Source of the DNA: Arthrobacter sp. B3I9
GTDB taxonomy: Bacteria; Actinomycetota; Actinomycetes; Actinomycetales; Micrococcaceae
NCBI RefSeq assembly: GCF_030816935.1
Contig: NZ_JAUSYO010000001.1
Span: 1 to 64,000 of the forward strand
DNA: 64,000 bases
Reading direction: 5' to 3'
Numbering within the stretch: the first letter of the stretch is position 1; each line of letters starts with the position of its first letter. Shown here one piece after another: positions 44,521-53,318 of the stretch. Below the pieces are notes generated by a model. That model saw only the letters and a list, made by a program, of their open reading frames with translations. It did not search any database and had not been told where the DNA came from. The translations under genes were made by a program, and so were the position numbers.

Positions 44521-45986
44521 CAGGCGCTCAAGCCTCCCACCAGGATCCAGGCACCGAATGTCAGGATGAAACCGGCCAGGCCCAAGACAGTGGTCAGCAC
44601 CGTCCAGGTCCTCAGGCCGTCGGAGACGGTCAGCCCGTAATAGCGCACAACAGTCCAGAATCCGGCGTCGGTCACGTGGGACAGGCCCAGGGCGCCGAAG
44701 CCGATGGCGATCACGATCACGGCGATCTGGGCGGGTGAGTAGCCGCCCTCCATGACGGCGGAAGTCAGCAGGCCGGTGGCGGTGACGATGGCGACAGTGG
44801 CAGAGCCCTGCGCCGCGCGGAGTGCCAGGGAAATGACGAAGCCCAGGACGATGACGGGCAGGCCGAGGTGGTCCAGCGTCTGGGACAGGGCTGCACCGAT
44901 GCCGGACGTCCGCAGGACCTCGCCGAAGACACCGCCGGCGGCAACGACCATGAGGATGGAGGCGATGGGAGGCAGCGCTCCTTCGAAAATCTCGCCGGTT
45001 TCCTTGAGGGACCAATTGCGGCGCACGGCCAGCAGGAAGAAGGAGAGCGCCACGGCCACCAGAAGGGCCAGGAACGGGTTGCCGACGAATGCCGCCAGGC
45101 CGTACCAGGCACTGTCCTTGGGAAGGGTGAGCGTACCCAGGGTGCCAAGGAGGATCTGCACGATCGGCGTGGCGATGAGGAAGATGATCAGGGCAGGACG
45201 CGGCGGGGCGACGGCAAGGGCCCCCGGACCGTCATGGCCGACGCGCACCAGGGAGTCTGAACCGAATTCTTCCACTTGGGCTTTCACGCCGGGGAGGAGC
45301 TCGTAGTCCTTGGCGTTCAGGATGCTGGCCACCCAGTAGGACAGGAAGCCCAGCGGGATGCAGATCAGCAGCGAGATCAAGGTGATGAGGCCGATGTCGG
45401 CGCCGAACACACCGGCTCCGGCCACGATGCCGGGGTGCGGCGGGACGGCTACGTGGATGGACAGCATGATACCCGCCATGGGAAGGCCGAACTTGACCGG
45501 GTGGACCTTGGCGATCTTCGCGAAAGCGTAGACGATCGGCACGAGTACGATGACGCCCACCTCGAAGAACACCGGGATGGCCACGAGGAAGCCGACGGCG
45601 GTGAGGGCCACGGCCACCCGCCGGGCGCCGAGCTTTTCGGTGAAGTGCGCCGCGAGAGACTGGACGCCCCCGGAGACCTCGATCATCCTGCCAAGGACCG
45701 CGCCCAGCGCGATCAGCAGGGCAACCTTGCCCATGGTTCCGCCCACGCCGTTGGCCACCACGGTGAACACGTCCTTGAGCGGGATCATGGAGGCCACGGC
45801 CACGAGGATGCTGACGGTCAGCAGGGCCACGAAGGCCTGGATCTTGAAGCGGATGATCATCACGAGCAGGAGGGCGATGCCGACTGCTGCGATCGTGAGC
45901 AGCAACGGAGTGCCCAGCTCCACTGCGGGTTTGATGACGGGAGCGTCTGCGGCGCTTACCGCCATGGAATGAATCAGGGGGGTCAT
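44520..45986 (-). CDS. GntP-family sugar-acid:H+ symporter
   Basis: 488 aa with about 12-14 membrane segments; gluconate-permease family. Features: MPLKDVFTVVANGVGGTMGKVALLIALGAVLGRM-like entry helix, PVFFEVGVIVLVPIVYAFAKIAKVHPVKFGLPMAGIMLSIHVAVPPHPGI, and ALGLSHVTDAGFWTVVRYYGLTVSDGL near the end. Imports a sugar acid, here probably a four-carbon acid such as threonate by gene context. Its ATG lies 102 nt downstream of the dehydrogenase stop. Confidence 0.88.
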   Translation of the reverse strand: MTPLIHSMAVSAADAPVIKPAVELGTPLLLTIAAVGIALLLVMIIRFKIQAFVALLTVSILVAVASMIPLKDVFTVVANGVGGTMGKVALLIALGAVLGRMIEVSGGVQSLAAHFTEKLGARRVAVALTAVGFLVAIPVFFEVGVIVLVPIVYAFAKIAKVHPVKFGLPMAGIMLSIHVAVPPHPGIVAGAGVFGADIGLITLISLLICIPLGFLSYWVASILNAKDYELLPGVKAQVEEFGSDSLVRVGHDGPGALAVAPPRPALIIFLIATPIVQILLGTLGTLTLPKDSAWYGLAAFVGNPFLALLVAVALSFFLLAVRRNWSLKETGEIFEGALPPIASILMVVAAGGVFGEVLRTSGIGAALSQTLDHLGLPVIVLGFVISLALRAAQGSATVAIVTATGLLTSAVMEGGYSPAQIAVIVIAIGFGALGLSHVTDAGFWTVVRYYGLTVSDGLRTWTVLTTVLGLAGFILTFGAWILVGGLSA

Positions 45987-46037
45987 CGTGGGGCGTGTCT
46001 CCTTTGACGGGACAGTTGTCGAGAACGTTGGCGGGCA

Positions 46038-46074
46038 GCCCGACGACGGCGGAGGGCTTCCGCCGTCGTCGGGC
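46038..46074. repeat. 15-bp perfect hairpin between dehydrogenase and permease
   Basis: GCCCGACGACGGCGG (46038-46052), 7-nt loop, CCGCCGTCGTCGGGC (46060-46074). Lies in the operon, between the dehydrogenase stop at 46089 and the permease start. On the minus strand no T-run follows, so it could be an attenuator, an mRNA stabiliser, or a partial terminator that lowers permease/aldolase expression. Confidence 0.6.
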
Positions 46075-46088
46075 TTTGGAGAAGGGGG

Positions 46089-46988
46089 TTAGGCGGTGCG
46101 CTTGGTGGGCGCCACGACCTTGATGACCGCGGAGTCATCCGCCGCGGCAAGGCCCTGGGCCTGGCCCAGGAGGTAGAGCTGCTCGGCGGCGGCGGCCACG
46201 GGAGTGGCGAGGCCGGCGGCGCGGGTGGCCTTGCCGACGATGCCCATGTCCTTGACGAAGATGTCGAGGCGGCTGAGGACCTCGGCGCCGCCTTCGGAGT
46301 AGGCCTCCAGGATGCGCGGTCCGCGGTTGGAGAGCATGAACGAGCCGGCGGCGCCGGCCTCAAGGGCGGCGAGGGTCTTGGCCTGGTCGAGGCCGAGCGC
46401 GTCGGCGAGCGCCATGGCCTCGGCGGCGGCGGCGATGTGGATGCCGCAGAGCAGCTGGTTCACGGTCTTGAGGGCCTGGCCGTCTCCGGGCTTGTCGCCG
46501 ACAACCGTCAGCGTGGACGCCAGGAGCTCCAGCACCGGACGGGCCGATTCGAGGGCGGCGGGCTCGGCCCCGACGACGATCAGCAGGTCACCTTCACCGG
46601 CGCGCTTGGGGCCGCCGGAGAGGGGGGCATCGACGAGGGAGACGCTGTGCTCGGCGAGCCGGGCAACGGTTGCGGGAATGGCGTCGGTGCCCACGGTGCT
46701 GCCGAGGATGACGACGGCGCCGGGCTTGAGCACGGAGGCAACGCCGTTCTCGCCGAAGAGGACATCGTCCAGCTGCTCGCCGTTGCGGACCGCCAGCAGC
46801 AGGGCATCGGCGCCCTCGGCCGCCTCACGCGCGGAGGAGAAGGTGCGGATGCCGGCCTCTTCGGCGAGGGCGAGGCGCGGTTCGGCGATGTCGAAGCCGT
46901 GGACGGTCAGTTCGGTGGCGAGGCGGGTGGCCATGGGGAGGCCCATGGCGCCGAGGCCGAGGACGGTGACTGTGTACTGTGCGGTCAT
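46089..46988 (-). CDS. NAD-dependent beta-hydroxyacid dehydrogenase, L-threonate dehydrogenase-like
   Basis: 299 aa, start with GGAGATAAACC upstream. HIBADH family: Rossmann VLGLGAMGLPMATRLATE, cofactor loop GFDIAEPR, LVDAPLSGGPKRAGEGDL (substrate loop), GDGQALKTVNQLL with the catalytic Lys, and VKDMGIVGKATRA. Gene context with a DUF1537 kinase points to a threonate/tetronate 2-dehydrogenase of the LtnD type. Confidence 0.85.
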   Translation of the reverse strand: MTAQYTVTVLGLGAMGLPMATRLATELTVHGFDIAEPRLALAEEAGIRTFSSAREAAEGADALLLAVRNGEQLDDVLFGENGVASVLKPGAVVILGSTVGTDAIPATVARLAEHSVSLVDAPLSGGPKRAGEGDLLIVVGAEPAALESARPVLELLASTLTVVGDKPGDGQALKTVNQLLCGIHIAAAAEAMALADALGLDQAKTLAALEAGAAGSFMLSNRGPRILEAYSEGGAEVLSRLDIFVKDMGIVGKATRAAGLATPVAAAAEQLYLLGQAQGLAAADDSAVIKVVAPTKRTA

Positions 46989-47015
46989 GGTTTATCTCCT
47001 TCGAGGATGGGGGGA

Positions 47016-48530
47016 TCAGAAGGTGTTGCTGAGCTTGCGGGTGACCTGGGCCAGGGATTCGTCGTCGCCGACGTTGCCGGCGAAGACGATGTACGGAATG
47101 CCTTGGGCGGGCCCGTCCACCGGCTCCCAGAGGCTGACGATGCCGGGCAGCATGGGTCCGCGGACAATCGCGTGCCGGATCTCCAGCCCGTGGGCTGCCA
47201 CATCCGAGGAGGTGATGCCGCCCTTGGCGATCACAAAGCGCGGCGGGAACCGCTTGAGGGTCCGGTTCACCACCGCGACGACGGCGGCGGACACCGTGCG
47301 GGCGATCCGCAGGCTTTCGGCGGCGTCGTCGGCCTTGATCAGCAGGCGGCTGGTGTGGACGATCACGTCTCCGCCGCGCAATGCGGCCACGACGTCGTCG
47401 ACTGTCTGGCCAAGGTAGGTCTCGGCGTCGGCACCGAGCAGCTTCTCGACGTCGATCTCCACGATGCGGGCCGCACGGTGCTGGGCGGTGAGGGCGTTGA
47501 GCTGGCGGGTGGTGACGCCCACGTGCGAACCCACGACGATGAGGCCGCCGGCCTCCGACGGTGTGTGGCCTGCGTAGGCCTCTTCACCGCTGAGCTCGGC
47601 ATGGACCTCCTGGCCGATCCGGCCCCGGACGAACGGCGGACCGACACGGTAGAGGAGCTTCTTGCCGCGCCGTTCTGCTTCCTCCAGGCCGAGGGCAAGC
47701 GCCCGGAAGTCGTTCTCGGTGACAATGTCCGCCACGATCGGGGTGGACTCCGAGGCAGCATCGAGGGCGTCGGCGATTGCCAGGGCCGAGCGCTGCGGGT
47801 CCTCAGGGGTGCCGTTTGCTGCGGCTCCGGCCCGGATCACGTTCAAGTCAAGGACGATCACTGAGCCGGCGGGGTAGCGGCCCTCCGACTTTTCCTCCAC
47901 ATACTGGGCGAGGTCCGAACTGGTGAAACCGAAACTGGCGTCCTTGGCGAACTCCGTCTCGGCCACCGGGATGAGCTCTCCGGCGGCGTCGCCGGTTCCG
48001 CGCATGTAGTGCACCCCGCCGATGGTGACGCGTCCGGCGTCGGGGAAGGCAGGAACAATCACGACGCCGTCGGTGGCTTCGCCGCTCACTGCGGCGACCG
48101 TGGCGGCGATGACGTCCGGCTCCAGCGGGAAGTGGCCCCGCAGGGTCGAATCGCTGCGGCTGACGAAGCTCAGGTGCAGCTTGGCGCCTGCCGGCTCGGC
48201 CGCCGCGGCCAGGAGGGCATTGCGTACGACTTCCTCGTTGCGGGCCGCCGCCTCGGACGGGTCAAGGCTCCGGGAGTTCGTGAGCACGTAGACGGCGCGG
48301 GGGCGCACGCCGTCGATGCTGTGGCCGAAGGCCCAGCGGAAGTCGGCCTCCTCCCAGCGCGTGAGGACAGGCAGGTTGGCGACGGACTGGGTGCCGGTGG
48401 GATCGTCATCCAGGACCACAAGGATCCGGGGCGACGCCTCGTCCGAGGCGGCCACGCTGTCGGACACCAGCCGGGCGGGGATCCGAACTTCGGCCGGGAA
48501 GGCTGCAAGCACATCTGCTTCAAGGGGCAC
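47016..48530 (-). CDS. Four-carbon acid sugar kinase (DUF1537 family)
   Basis: 504 aa, GTG start. N-terminal domain with ILVVLDDDPTGTQSVANLPVLTRW (the family's ATP/metal motif), LHLSFVSRSDSTLRGHFPLEPD and VIVPAFPDAGRVTIGG. C-terminal domain with GGLIVVGSHVGVTTRQLN, FPPRFVIAKGGITSSD and the end PGIVSLWEPVDGPAQGIPYIVFAGNVGD. These phosphorylate 2- or 3-oxo-tetronate, or threonate, so it is the first catabolic kinase of this cluster. First gene after the divergent operator. Confidence 0.9.
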   Translation of the reverse strand: MPLEADVLAAFPAEVRIPARLVSDSVAASDEASPRILVVLDDDPTGTQSVANLPVLTRWEEADFRWAFGHSIDGVRPRAVYVLTNSRSLDPSEAAARNEEVVRNALLAAAAEPAGAKLHLSFVSRSDSTLRGHFPLEPDVIAATVAAVSGEATDGVVIVPAFPDAGRVTIGGVHYMRGTGDAAGELIPVAETEFAKDASFGFTSSDLAQYVEEKSEGRYPAGSVIVLDLNVIRAGAAANGTPEDPQRSALAIADALDAASESTPIVADIVTENDFRALALGLEEAERRGKKLLYRVGPPFVRGRIGQEVHAELSGEEAYAGHTPSEAGGLIVVGSHVGVTTRQLNALTAQHRAARIVEIDVEKLLGADAETYLGQTVDDVVAALRGGDVIVHTSRLLIKADDAAESLRIARTVSAAVVAVVNRTLKRFPPRFVIAKGGITSSDVAAHGLEIRHAIVRGPMLPGIVSLWEPVDGPAQGIPYIVFAGNVGDDESLAQVTRKLSNTF

Positions 48531-48586
48531 GTTGCACTCCGTTGTGTTGGTGGATCTGCGAACAAGGTCCGCAGTAAAGCGATCTG

Positions 48587-48605
48587 TAAGATGTCTGACA
48601 TCTTA
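48587..48605. promoter_or_regulatory. GntR/FadR operator between the threonate operon and its regulator
   Basis: TAAGATGTC (48587-48595), one base, GACATCTTA (48597-48605): a perfect 19-bp inverted repeat. On the minus strand CTGAAC and TTACAG, 17 bp apart, flank it, so a bound repressor would block the kinase operon promoter. The regulator gene starts 85 bp to its right. Confidence 0.8.
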
Positions 48606-48689
48606 TGTTCAGTGCTAGTGTGGCATAAGGCACAAAGGCGCGCAAGTAGACTGCGTGGCAGGGCAGGACCGATTGCTGGATGGGGAATT

Positions 48690-49400
48690 TTGGCTAGGAA
48701 ATCGTTGGTCGGCGTCGTGGCGGACGAACTGCTGGATCGGATCATCGCCGGCGAGTTCCCGCCGGGAGCAAGCGTTCCCGGCGAGCTGGAACTGAGTGCA
48801 CGGCACGAAGTGAGCCGCATGACCGTCCGGGAGGCTATCAAGACCCTCGAGGCCCAGCGGATCCTCAGTGTGGAGCGGGGCCGGGGGACGTTCGTGAACC
48901 CGCTGAACCGCTGGGCATCCCTGGAGGCCGTCCTGCGGGCAGCGTCGGAGGGGAAGAACGATGCCGCCGCAGCAGTCCAGCTGATCGAGCTCCGCCGGAT
49001 GCTGGAGAGCGGCGCCTGCGAACTGGCTGCAGTTCGGATCGGCGACGAGGACCTTGAGAGCCTGTACGCCCACCTGGAGGCCATGCGGGACGCCCGCGGC
49101 GCCAACAACGTCGCGGCTTTCGTCGAGGCGGACCTGGCGTTCCATGACCTCATCCTCAAGGCCTCCGAGAACGTCTTCGCTGCTGTGCTGTTCGAACCGC
49201 TGCACCGGATCCTCGAGAAGCGACGCACCGAGACCTCAAAGGTGCCCGACATCCAGGAGCACGCGATCTGGCACCATGAGCAGGTCGCGGAAGCCCTGGC
49301 CTCACATGATCCGCACCGTGCCCGCGACGCGATGGACGCCCATATGCAGCAAACACTCGAGGACCTCAAGAGCTACGTCCTGAAGGGGCAGTCCGCCTAG
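48690..49400 (+). CDS. GntR-family (FadR subfamily) transcriptional regulator
   Basis: 236 aa, best start TTG 48690 (LARKSLVGVV); upstream in-frame sequence overlaps the operator and the divergent gene. N-terminal GntR wHTH with DELLDRIIAGEFPPGASVPGELELSARHEVSRMTVREAIKTLEAQRILSVERGRGTFV. C-terminal FCD domain with LIELRRMLESGACELAA, FVEADLAFHDLILKASEN and AIWHHEQVAEALASHD (metal-binding Asp/His set). Divergent from the threonate operon and facing its operator, so it is almost certainly its regulator. Confidence 0.9.
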   Translation: MARKSLVGVVADELLDRIIAGEFPPGASVPGELELSARHEVSRMTVREAIKTLEAQRILSVERGRGTFVNPLNRWASLEAVLRAASEGKNDAAAAVQLIELRRMLESGACELAAVRIGDEDLESLYAHLEAMRDARGANNVAAFVEADLAFHDLILKASENVFAAVLFEPLHRILEKRRTETSKVPDIQEHAIWHHEQVAEALASHDPHRARDAMDAHMQQTLEDLKSYVLKGQSA

Positions 49401-49524
49401 CTCACAGCTGCGGCTGAGCTTGCTTGCCTGCGCTGGTTTTCCCTGCACCGGTTGTCCCTGCCCTGGTTTGCCATAGGACCTTAGGACCTACCGACCGGCT
49501 AAATACCGGCGTATTGCTAATAAT

Positions 49525-50439
49525 GTGAATGCGGGCCGCTTCTTGGATGCGGGTGCCGGCGATCCCGACGCACCCGTCCGCATCAGGGGACACACCACCC
49601 CGGGTGCAGGAAACGCAGGGGTTTGGAGCAGGTATGTCGCCATGGGCGACTCCTTCACTGCGGGGATCGGGGACCCCGAGCCGGGCATTCCGGGCGGAGT
49701 CCGGGGCTGGGCTGACCGGATCGCCGAGGAGCTCAGTTCGGGACGGCAGGACTTCGCGTACGCAAACCTTGCCATCAGCGGACTGGTGTTGCGCCAGATT
49801 TTGGATCAGCAGCTGGCCACGGCCATCGCGTTGAAGCCTGACCTCGTCACCCTCTCCGCCGGCGGCAACGACCTCATTTTCCACCGTAGCGACCCCGACC
49901 GGCTGGCTGCCATGCTGGACGCCGGAGTGGGCACGCTCAGCTCCACGGGAGCCACAATTGTGCTCTTTACCGGCCCGGACTGGGGCGACACCCTCTTGTT
50001 CGGCCATCTCCGGGGGAAGGTTGCCGTGTTCAACGAAAACCTCCGGACCATCGCCGCGCGGCACAACGGAGTGGTAGCCGATCTGTGGGTGCTGCGCCAG
50101 CTCTCGCATCCGCAGATGTGGGATCCGGACCGCCTCCACTTCTCCCCGCTGGGCCATCACACCATCGCCAAAATGGTCCTCGACACCTTGGAAGTACCGC
50201 ACAGCCTCCGGCCTTTGCAGCCCGAACCGCTGCCGACCGGCACCTGGCGCGAAAGCAGGGCGGGCGACGCCGCCTGGTTCGCAAACTATCTGCTGCCTTG
50301 GATGGTGAGCCGGATCCGGCCCAGGGGTGACGGCGTGCCGTTGGCTCCCAAACGGCCACTTCCGGGCCCCGTCCTCGCATCCCCTGCCTTGTCCCCTGCC
50401 GCAGCCACACCCCTAGTCCAGCCGCGCTCTGTCGGCTAA
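49525..50439 (+). CDS. SGNH/GDSL-family esterase or lipase
   Basis: 304 aa if started at GTG 49525. Block I AMGDSFTAGIG (nucleophile Ser), block III LSAGGNDLIF (oxyanion Asn), block V WDPDRLHFSPLGHHTIA (Asp and His). This is the hydrolase subtype with a short SGNH domain of about 210 residues, here followed by a Pro-rich 60-residue tail. No signal peptide is evident. About 40 residues precede the family N-terminus, so the start is uncertain. Confidence 0.85.
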   Translation: MNAGRFLDAGAGDPDAPVRIRGHTTPGAGNAGVWSRYVAMGDSFTAGIGDPEPGIPGGVRGWADRIAEELSSGRQDFAYANLAISGLVLRQILDQQLATAIALKPDLVTLSAGGNDLIFHRSDPDRLAAMLDAGVGTLSSTGATIVLFTGPDWGDTLLFGHLRGKVAVFNENLRTIAARHNGVVADLWVLRQLSHPQMWDPDRLHFSPLGHHTIAKMVLDTLEVPHSLRPLQPEPLPTGTWRESRAGDAAWFANYLLPWMVSRIRPRGDGVPLAPKRPLPGPVLASPALSPAAATPLVQPRSVG

Positions 50440-50490
50440 TCTGCAGGGAGGCCCGCAGCCGGGCATCGAAGGTGATCACGAGGAGCGAAG

Positions 50491-50700
50491 TTGTCTAATC
50501 ACACTTACAGCATTTCTGAAATTGTCGGAACCTCGAATGAAGGCGTCGATGCGGCCGTCCGAAATGGCATTGCAGAGGCCTCCAAGACCCTGCGCAACCT
50601 TGACTGGTTCGAAGTAAAGGAAATCCGCGGCCACTTGGACAACGGCCAGGTGGCGGACTGGCAGGTCACCATCAAGCTCGGGTTCCGCCTGGAGCGCTGA
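50491..50700 (+). CDS. Dodecin (flavin-binding small protein)
   Basis: 69 aa, TTG start with AGGAG 5 nt upstream. Typical dodecin: SISEIVGTSNEGVDAAVRNGIAEASKTLRNLDWFEVKEIRGHLDNGQVADWQVTIKLGFRL, with the FMN-contact Trp in DWFEVKEIRG. Dodecamers store or scavenge flavins. It stands alone between the SGNH gene and the aldo-keto reductases. Confidence 0.93.
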   Translation: MSNHTYSISEIVGTSNEGVDAAVRNGIAEASKTLRNLDWFEVKEIRGHLDNGQVADWQVTIKLGFRLER

Positions 50701-50875
50701 CGCCGCAACCGGCGCGCCGCCTAGTACTTCTCCGGCATTTCCATCGTGAGCGCAGGCCGGACCTGTGCGCGTGCCGACGTCGGCCGGGCCCGGCGGGCTG
50801 CCCGCTGCCGCGCGCGGGAGCCTGACACACCATGCGGGCCCCTCGGGCCCGTAGCAGAAGCGAAAGAGAGCCCTA

Positions 50876-51745
50876 ATGTCTGAAACTCAGTTCGGCAGCA
50901 ATGGAACCACCGCCGCGCCCGCCATCCCCGACGTGACCCTGAACAACGGCGTGACCATTCCCCAGTTGGGCTTCGGCGTCTTCCAGGTGCCGCCCGAGGA
51001 AACACAGCGGACCGTCGAGGAAGCGCTGGCCGCCGGATACCGTCATATCGACACGGCCGCCGCCTACCGCAACGAAGCCGGAGTCGGGGCGGCCATAGCG
51101 GCCTCCGGGATCCCGCGCGAGGAACTCTTCATCACCACCAAGCTGCGGAACGGTGAGCAGGGGAACGCCGGCGAGGCCTTCCGGAACAGCCTCGAGGCTC
51201 TGGGTCTTGACGTGATCGACCTCTACCTGATCCACTGGCCGGTGCCTTCCCAGGGCCTCTACCAGGACGCCTGGCGGGCGATGGAGCAGCTGTACGCCGA
51301 ACAGCAGGTCCGCGCCATCGGGGTATCGAATTTCCTCACCGACCACGTGGACACGGTTATCACCGCCGGCGACGTGGTTCCGGCCGTGAACCAGATCGAG
51401 ATCCACCCGACCTTCCAGCAGCAGGAACTCGCGGCAAAGTGCCGCTCGCTGGGGATCGCCGTCGAGGCCTACAGTCCGCTGGGGCAGGGCGCGGACCTTT
51501 CCACCGAAGCGGTGACATCCCTCGCCAGCAAACACGGCGCGACGCCGGCCCAGATCGTTCTGGCCTGGCACCTCTCCCAGGGCACGATCGTGATCCCCAA
51601 GACTGCCAACCCCGCCCGCATGCGGGAAAACCTGGCATCCTCGGCCATTTCCCTCGCGCCGGAGGACATCGCACTGCTCGAGACGCTCGAATCAGGAACG
51701 CGCATCGGCGCCGACCCCGCCGTGGCGGCCCACAGCCAGATGTAA
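50876..51745 (+). CDS. Aldo-keto reductase (2,5-diketogluconate reductase-like)
   Basis: 289 aa TIM barrel with the AKR catalytic tetrad: Asp and Tyr in YRHIDTAAAYRNEAGVG, Lys in ITTKLRNGEQG, and the His in DLYLIHWPVP. VNQIEIHPTFQQQEL and the SPLGQGADLS loop follow. It reduces carbonyls with NADPH. The short C-terminal loop and motif order fit the DkgA-like group. Confidence 0.9.
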   Translation: MSETQFGSNGTTAAPAIPDVTLNNGVTIPQLGFGVFQVPPEETQRTVEEALAAGYRHIDTAAAYRNEAGVGAAIAASGIPREELFITTKLRNGEQGNAGEAFRNSLEALGLDVIDLYLIHWPVPSQGLYQDAWRAMEQLYAEQQVRAIGVSNFLTDHVDTVITAGDVVPAVNQIEIHPTFQQQELAAKCRSLGIAVEAYSPLGQGADLSTEAVTSLASKHGATPAQIVLAWHLSQGTIVIPKTANPARMRENLASSAISLAPEDIALLETLESGTRIGADPAVAAHSQM

Positions 51746-51773
51746 GTTCGCCGCGAAAACCAAGGACCACGCC

Positions 51774-52745
51774 ATGCAGTACACGCAATTGGGCCGCTCC
51801 GGGCTGAAAGTCTCACGGCTCTGCCTGGGCACCATGAACTTCGGACCGCAGACGGACGAGCCGGAAGCCCACTCGATCATGGACTCCGCCCTGGAGTCAG
51901 GTATCAACTTCTTCGACACCGCCAACGTCTACGGCGGCAGCGGCCACCGGGGCTGGACAGAGGAGATCCTGGGACGGTGGTTCGCCACGGGCGGCGGGCG
52001 CCGTGAACGGACGGTGCTCGCCACCAAGCTCTACGGGACCATGACGGACCGGCCCAACGAATCCAAACTGTCCGCCCTGAACATCCGCCGTGCCCTGGAC
52101 GCCAGCCTGAAACGGCTGCAGACGGACTACATCGACGTCTACCAGTTCCACCACGTGGACCGGGACACCCCCTGGGAGGAGATCTGGCAGGCAATCGACG
52201 TCGCGGTCCAACAGGGCAAGATCCTGTATTCGGGCAGCAGCAATTTTGCCGGCTGGCACATTGCCCAGGCGCAGGAAGCCGCCGCCCGCCGGCACAGCAA
52301 CGGGCTGGTCAGCGAACAGTCCATCTACAACCTGCTGACCCGGAATATCGAGCTCGAAGTCATCCCCGCCGCCCGGCAGTACGGGCTGGGACTCCTGCCC
52401 TGGTCCCCGCTGCACGGCGGAGTGCTGGGCGGCGTGCTGAAGAAGGAGCGCGAAGGGGTGCGGCGCACGACGGGCCGCGCCGCGGACACCCTCAGGACGC
52501 ACGAGGACCAGATCAGGCAGTACGAGGACTTCGCCGACGAACTGGGCCATGAGCCCGGGGACGTGGCCCTGGCATGGCTGCTGCACCAGCCTGCGGTGAC
52601 GGCGCCGATCGTGGGACCGCGCACCCAGGACCAGCTCGACGCGGCCCTCCGCGCCCTCGAAGTCGTGCTCGACGCCGAGGCGCTTAAGCGGCTCGACGAC
52701 ATCTTCCCCGGCCACCGGACAGCACCCGAAGACTATGCCTGGTGA
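51774..52745 (+). CDS. Aldo-keto reductase (MgrA/YghZ-like)
   Basis: 323 aa: MQYTQLGRSGLKVSRLCLGTMNFG start, FFDTANVYGGSG (Asp/Tyr), VLATKLYGTM (Lys), VYQFHHVDRDTPWEE (His), and LPWSPLHGGVLGG. Reduces aldehydes or ketones, NADPH-dependent. Directly follows the first reductase on the same strand, 28 bp apart, but the two proteins belong to different AKR groups. Confidence 0.9.
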   Translation: MQYTQLGRSGLKVSRLCLGTMNFGPQTDEPEAHSIMDSALESGINFFDTANVYGGSGHRGWTEEILGRWFATGGGRRERTVLATKLYGTMTDRPNESKLSALNIRRALDASLKRLQTDYIDVYQFHHVDRDTPWEEIWQAIDVAVQQGKILYSGSSNFAGWHIAQAQEAAARRHSNGLVSEQSIYNLLTRNIELEVIPAARQYGLGLLPWSPLHGGVLGGVLKKEREGVRRTTGRAADTLRTHEDQIRQYEDFADELGHEPGDVALAWLLHQPAVTAPIVGPRTQDQLDAALRALEVVLDAEALKRLDDIFPGHRTAPEDYAW

Positions 52746-52858
52746 GCACCCGCCACCGCCGGGTCGAAGCCGGCACGCACGGCGCCGCATGCGCCGCCGA
52801 GCATTCCTATTCCGGATAGGCACCGCCGGATTTCCGCTCTACCGAGTGGCAATTTTTT

Positions 52859-52874
52859 AGTAAGCATGATTAGT
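52859..52874 (+). promoter_or_regulatory. AGTAAGCATG-type operator upstream of glsB-like gene
   Basis: AGTAAGCATGATTAGT, one of the same palindrome family as at 14352, 14566 and 58093, 72 bp before the GlsB start. A TAGTAT box overlaps its right edge. Confidence 0.55.
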
Positions 52875-52945
52875 ATTGATGCAGAAGGACGAAGCGCACC
52901 CGGCAAACCGGGTGTCTCCTCAATGAAAGAAGAAGGAACAACAAA

Positions 52946-53209
52946 ATGGGTTTTCTCGGATTTCTGCTTCTGGGTCTTATCGCCGGCGCGATTGCTAAAG
53001 CAATCCTCCCGGGCCGTCAGGGTGGCGGCATTGTCATCACCCTGATCCTCGGCGTTGTGGGCGCCCTCCTCGGTGGTTTTATCGGCAGCGCGCTTTTCAA
53101 CGTGGGCATCAACGAGTTCTTCTCGCTGTCCACCTGGCTGCTGGCCATCGGCGGTGCCATCATCGTCCTGCTGGTTTACGGCATGATCACCAAGCGTTCG
53201 GCCCGCTAA
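52946..53209 (+). CDS. GlsB/YeaQ/YmgE-family stress membrane protein
   Basis: 87 aa, three hydrophobic segments (about 3-20, 28-48 and 60-80). GLIAGAIAKAILPGRQGGGIVITLILGVVGALLGGFIG is the transglycosylase-associated family signature. Behind it lies a terminator. Expressed under envelope or general stress in related organisms. Confidence 0.92.
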   Translation: MGFLGFLLLGLIAGAIAKAILPGRQGGGIVITLILGVVGALLGGFIGSALFNVGINEFFSLSTWLLAIGGAIIVLLVYGMITKRSAR

Positions 53210-53226
53210 AGCTGAGCGTGGCCGGA

Positions 53227-53265
53227 AAACCGGTCCCGGGAACCTTTTCCTGGGGCCGGTTTTTG
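53227..53265 (+). terminator. Intrinsic terminator after the glsB-like gene
   Basis: AAAACCGGTCCCGGGAA (53227 on) pairs with TTCCTGGGGCCGGTTTT (to about 53264), with two G-U pairs, then TTTGG. 17-bp stem. Confidence 0.75.
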
Positions 53266-53318
53266 GCACAAGGCATTACCTCCTTTTCACCGAAATCATC
53301 AAAGAGCAGGAGTACAGC

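Noticed and set aside
43654..45015. Longer 453-aa version of the aldolase gene
   Set aside because: The extra N-terminal part overlaps the permease gene in another frame; TGATG coupling at 44518-44522 fixes the start.
48009..48689. N-terminal extension of the GntR regulator
   Set aside because: It runs antisense to the kinase gene and across the operator; the regulator's own domain begins near 48690.
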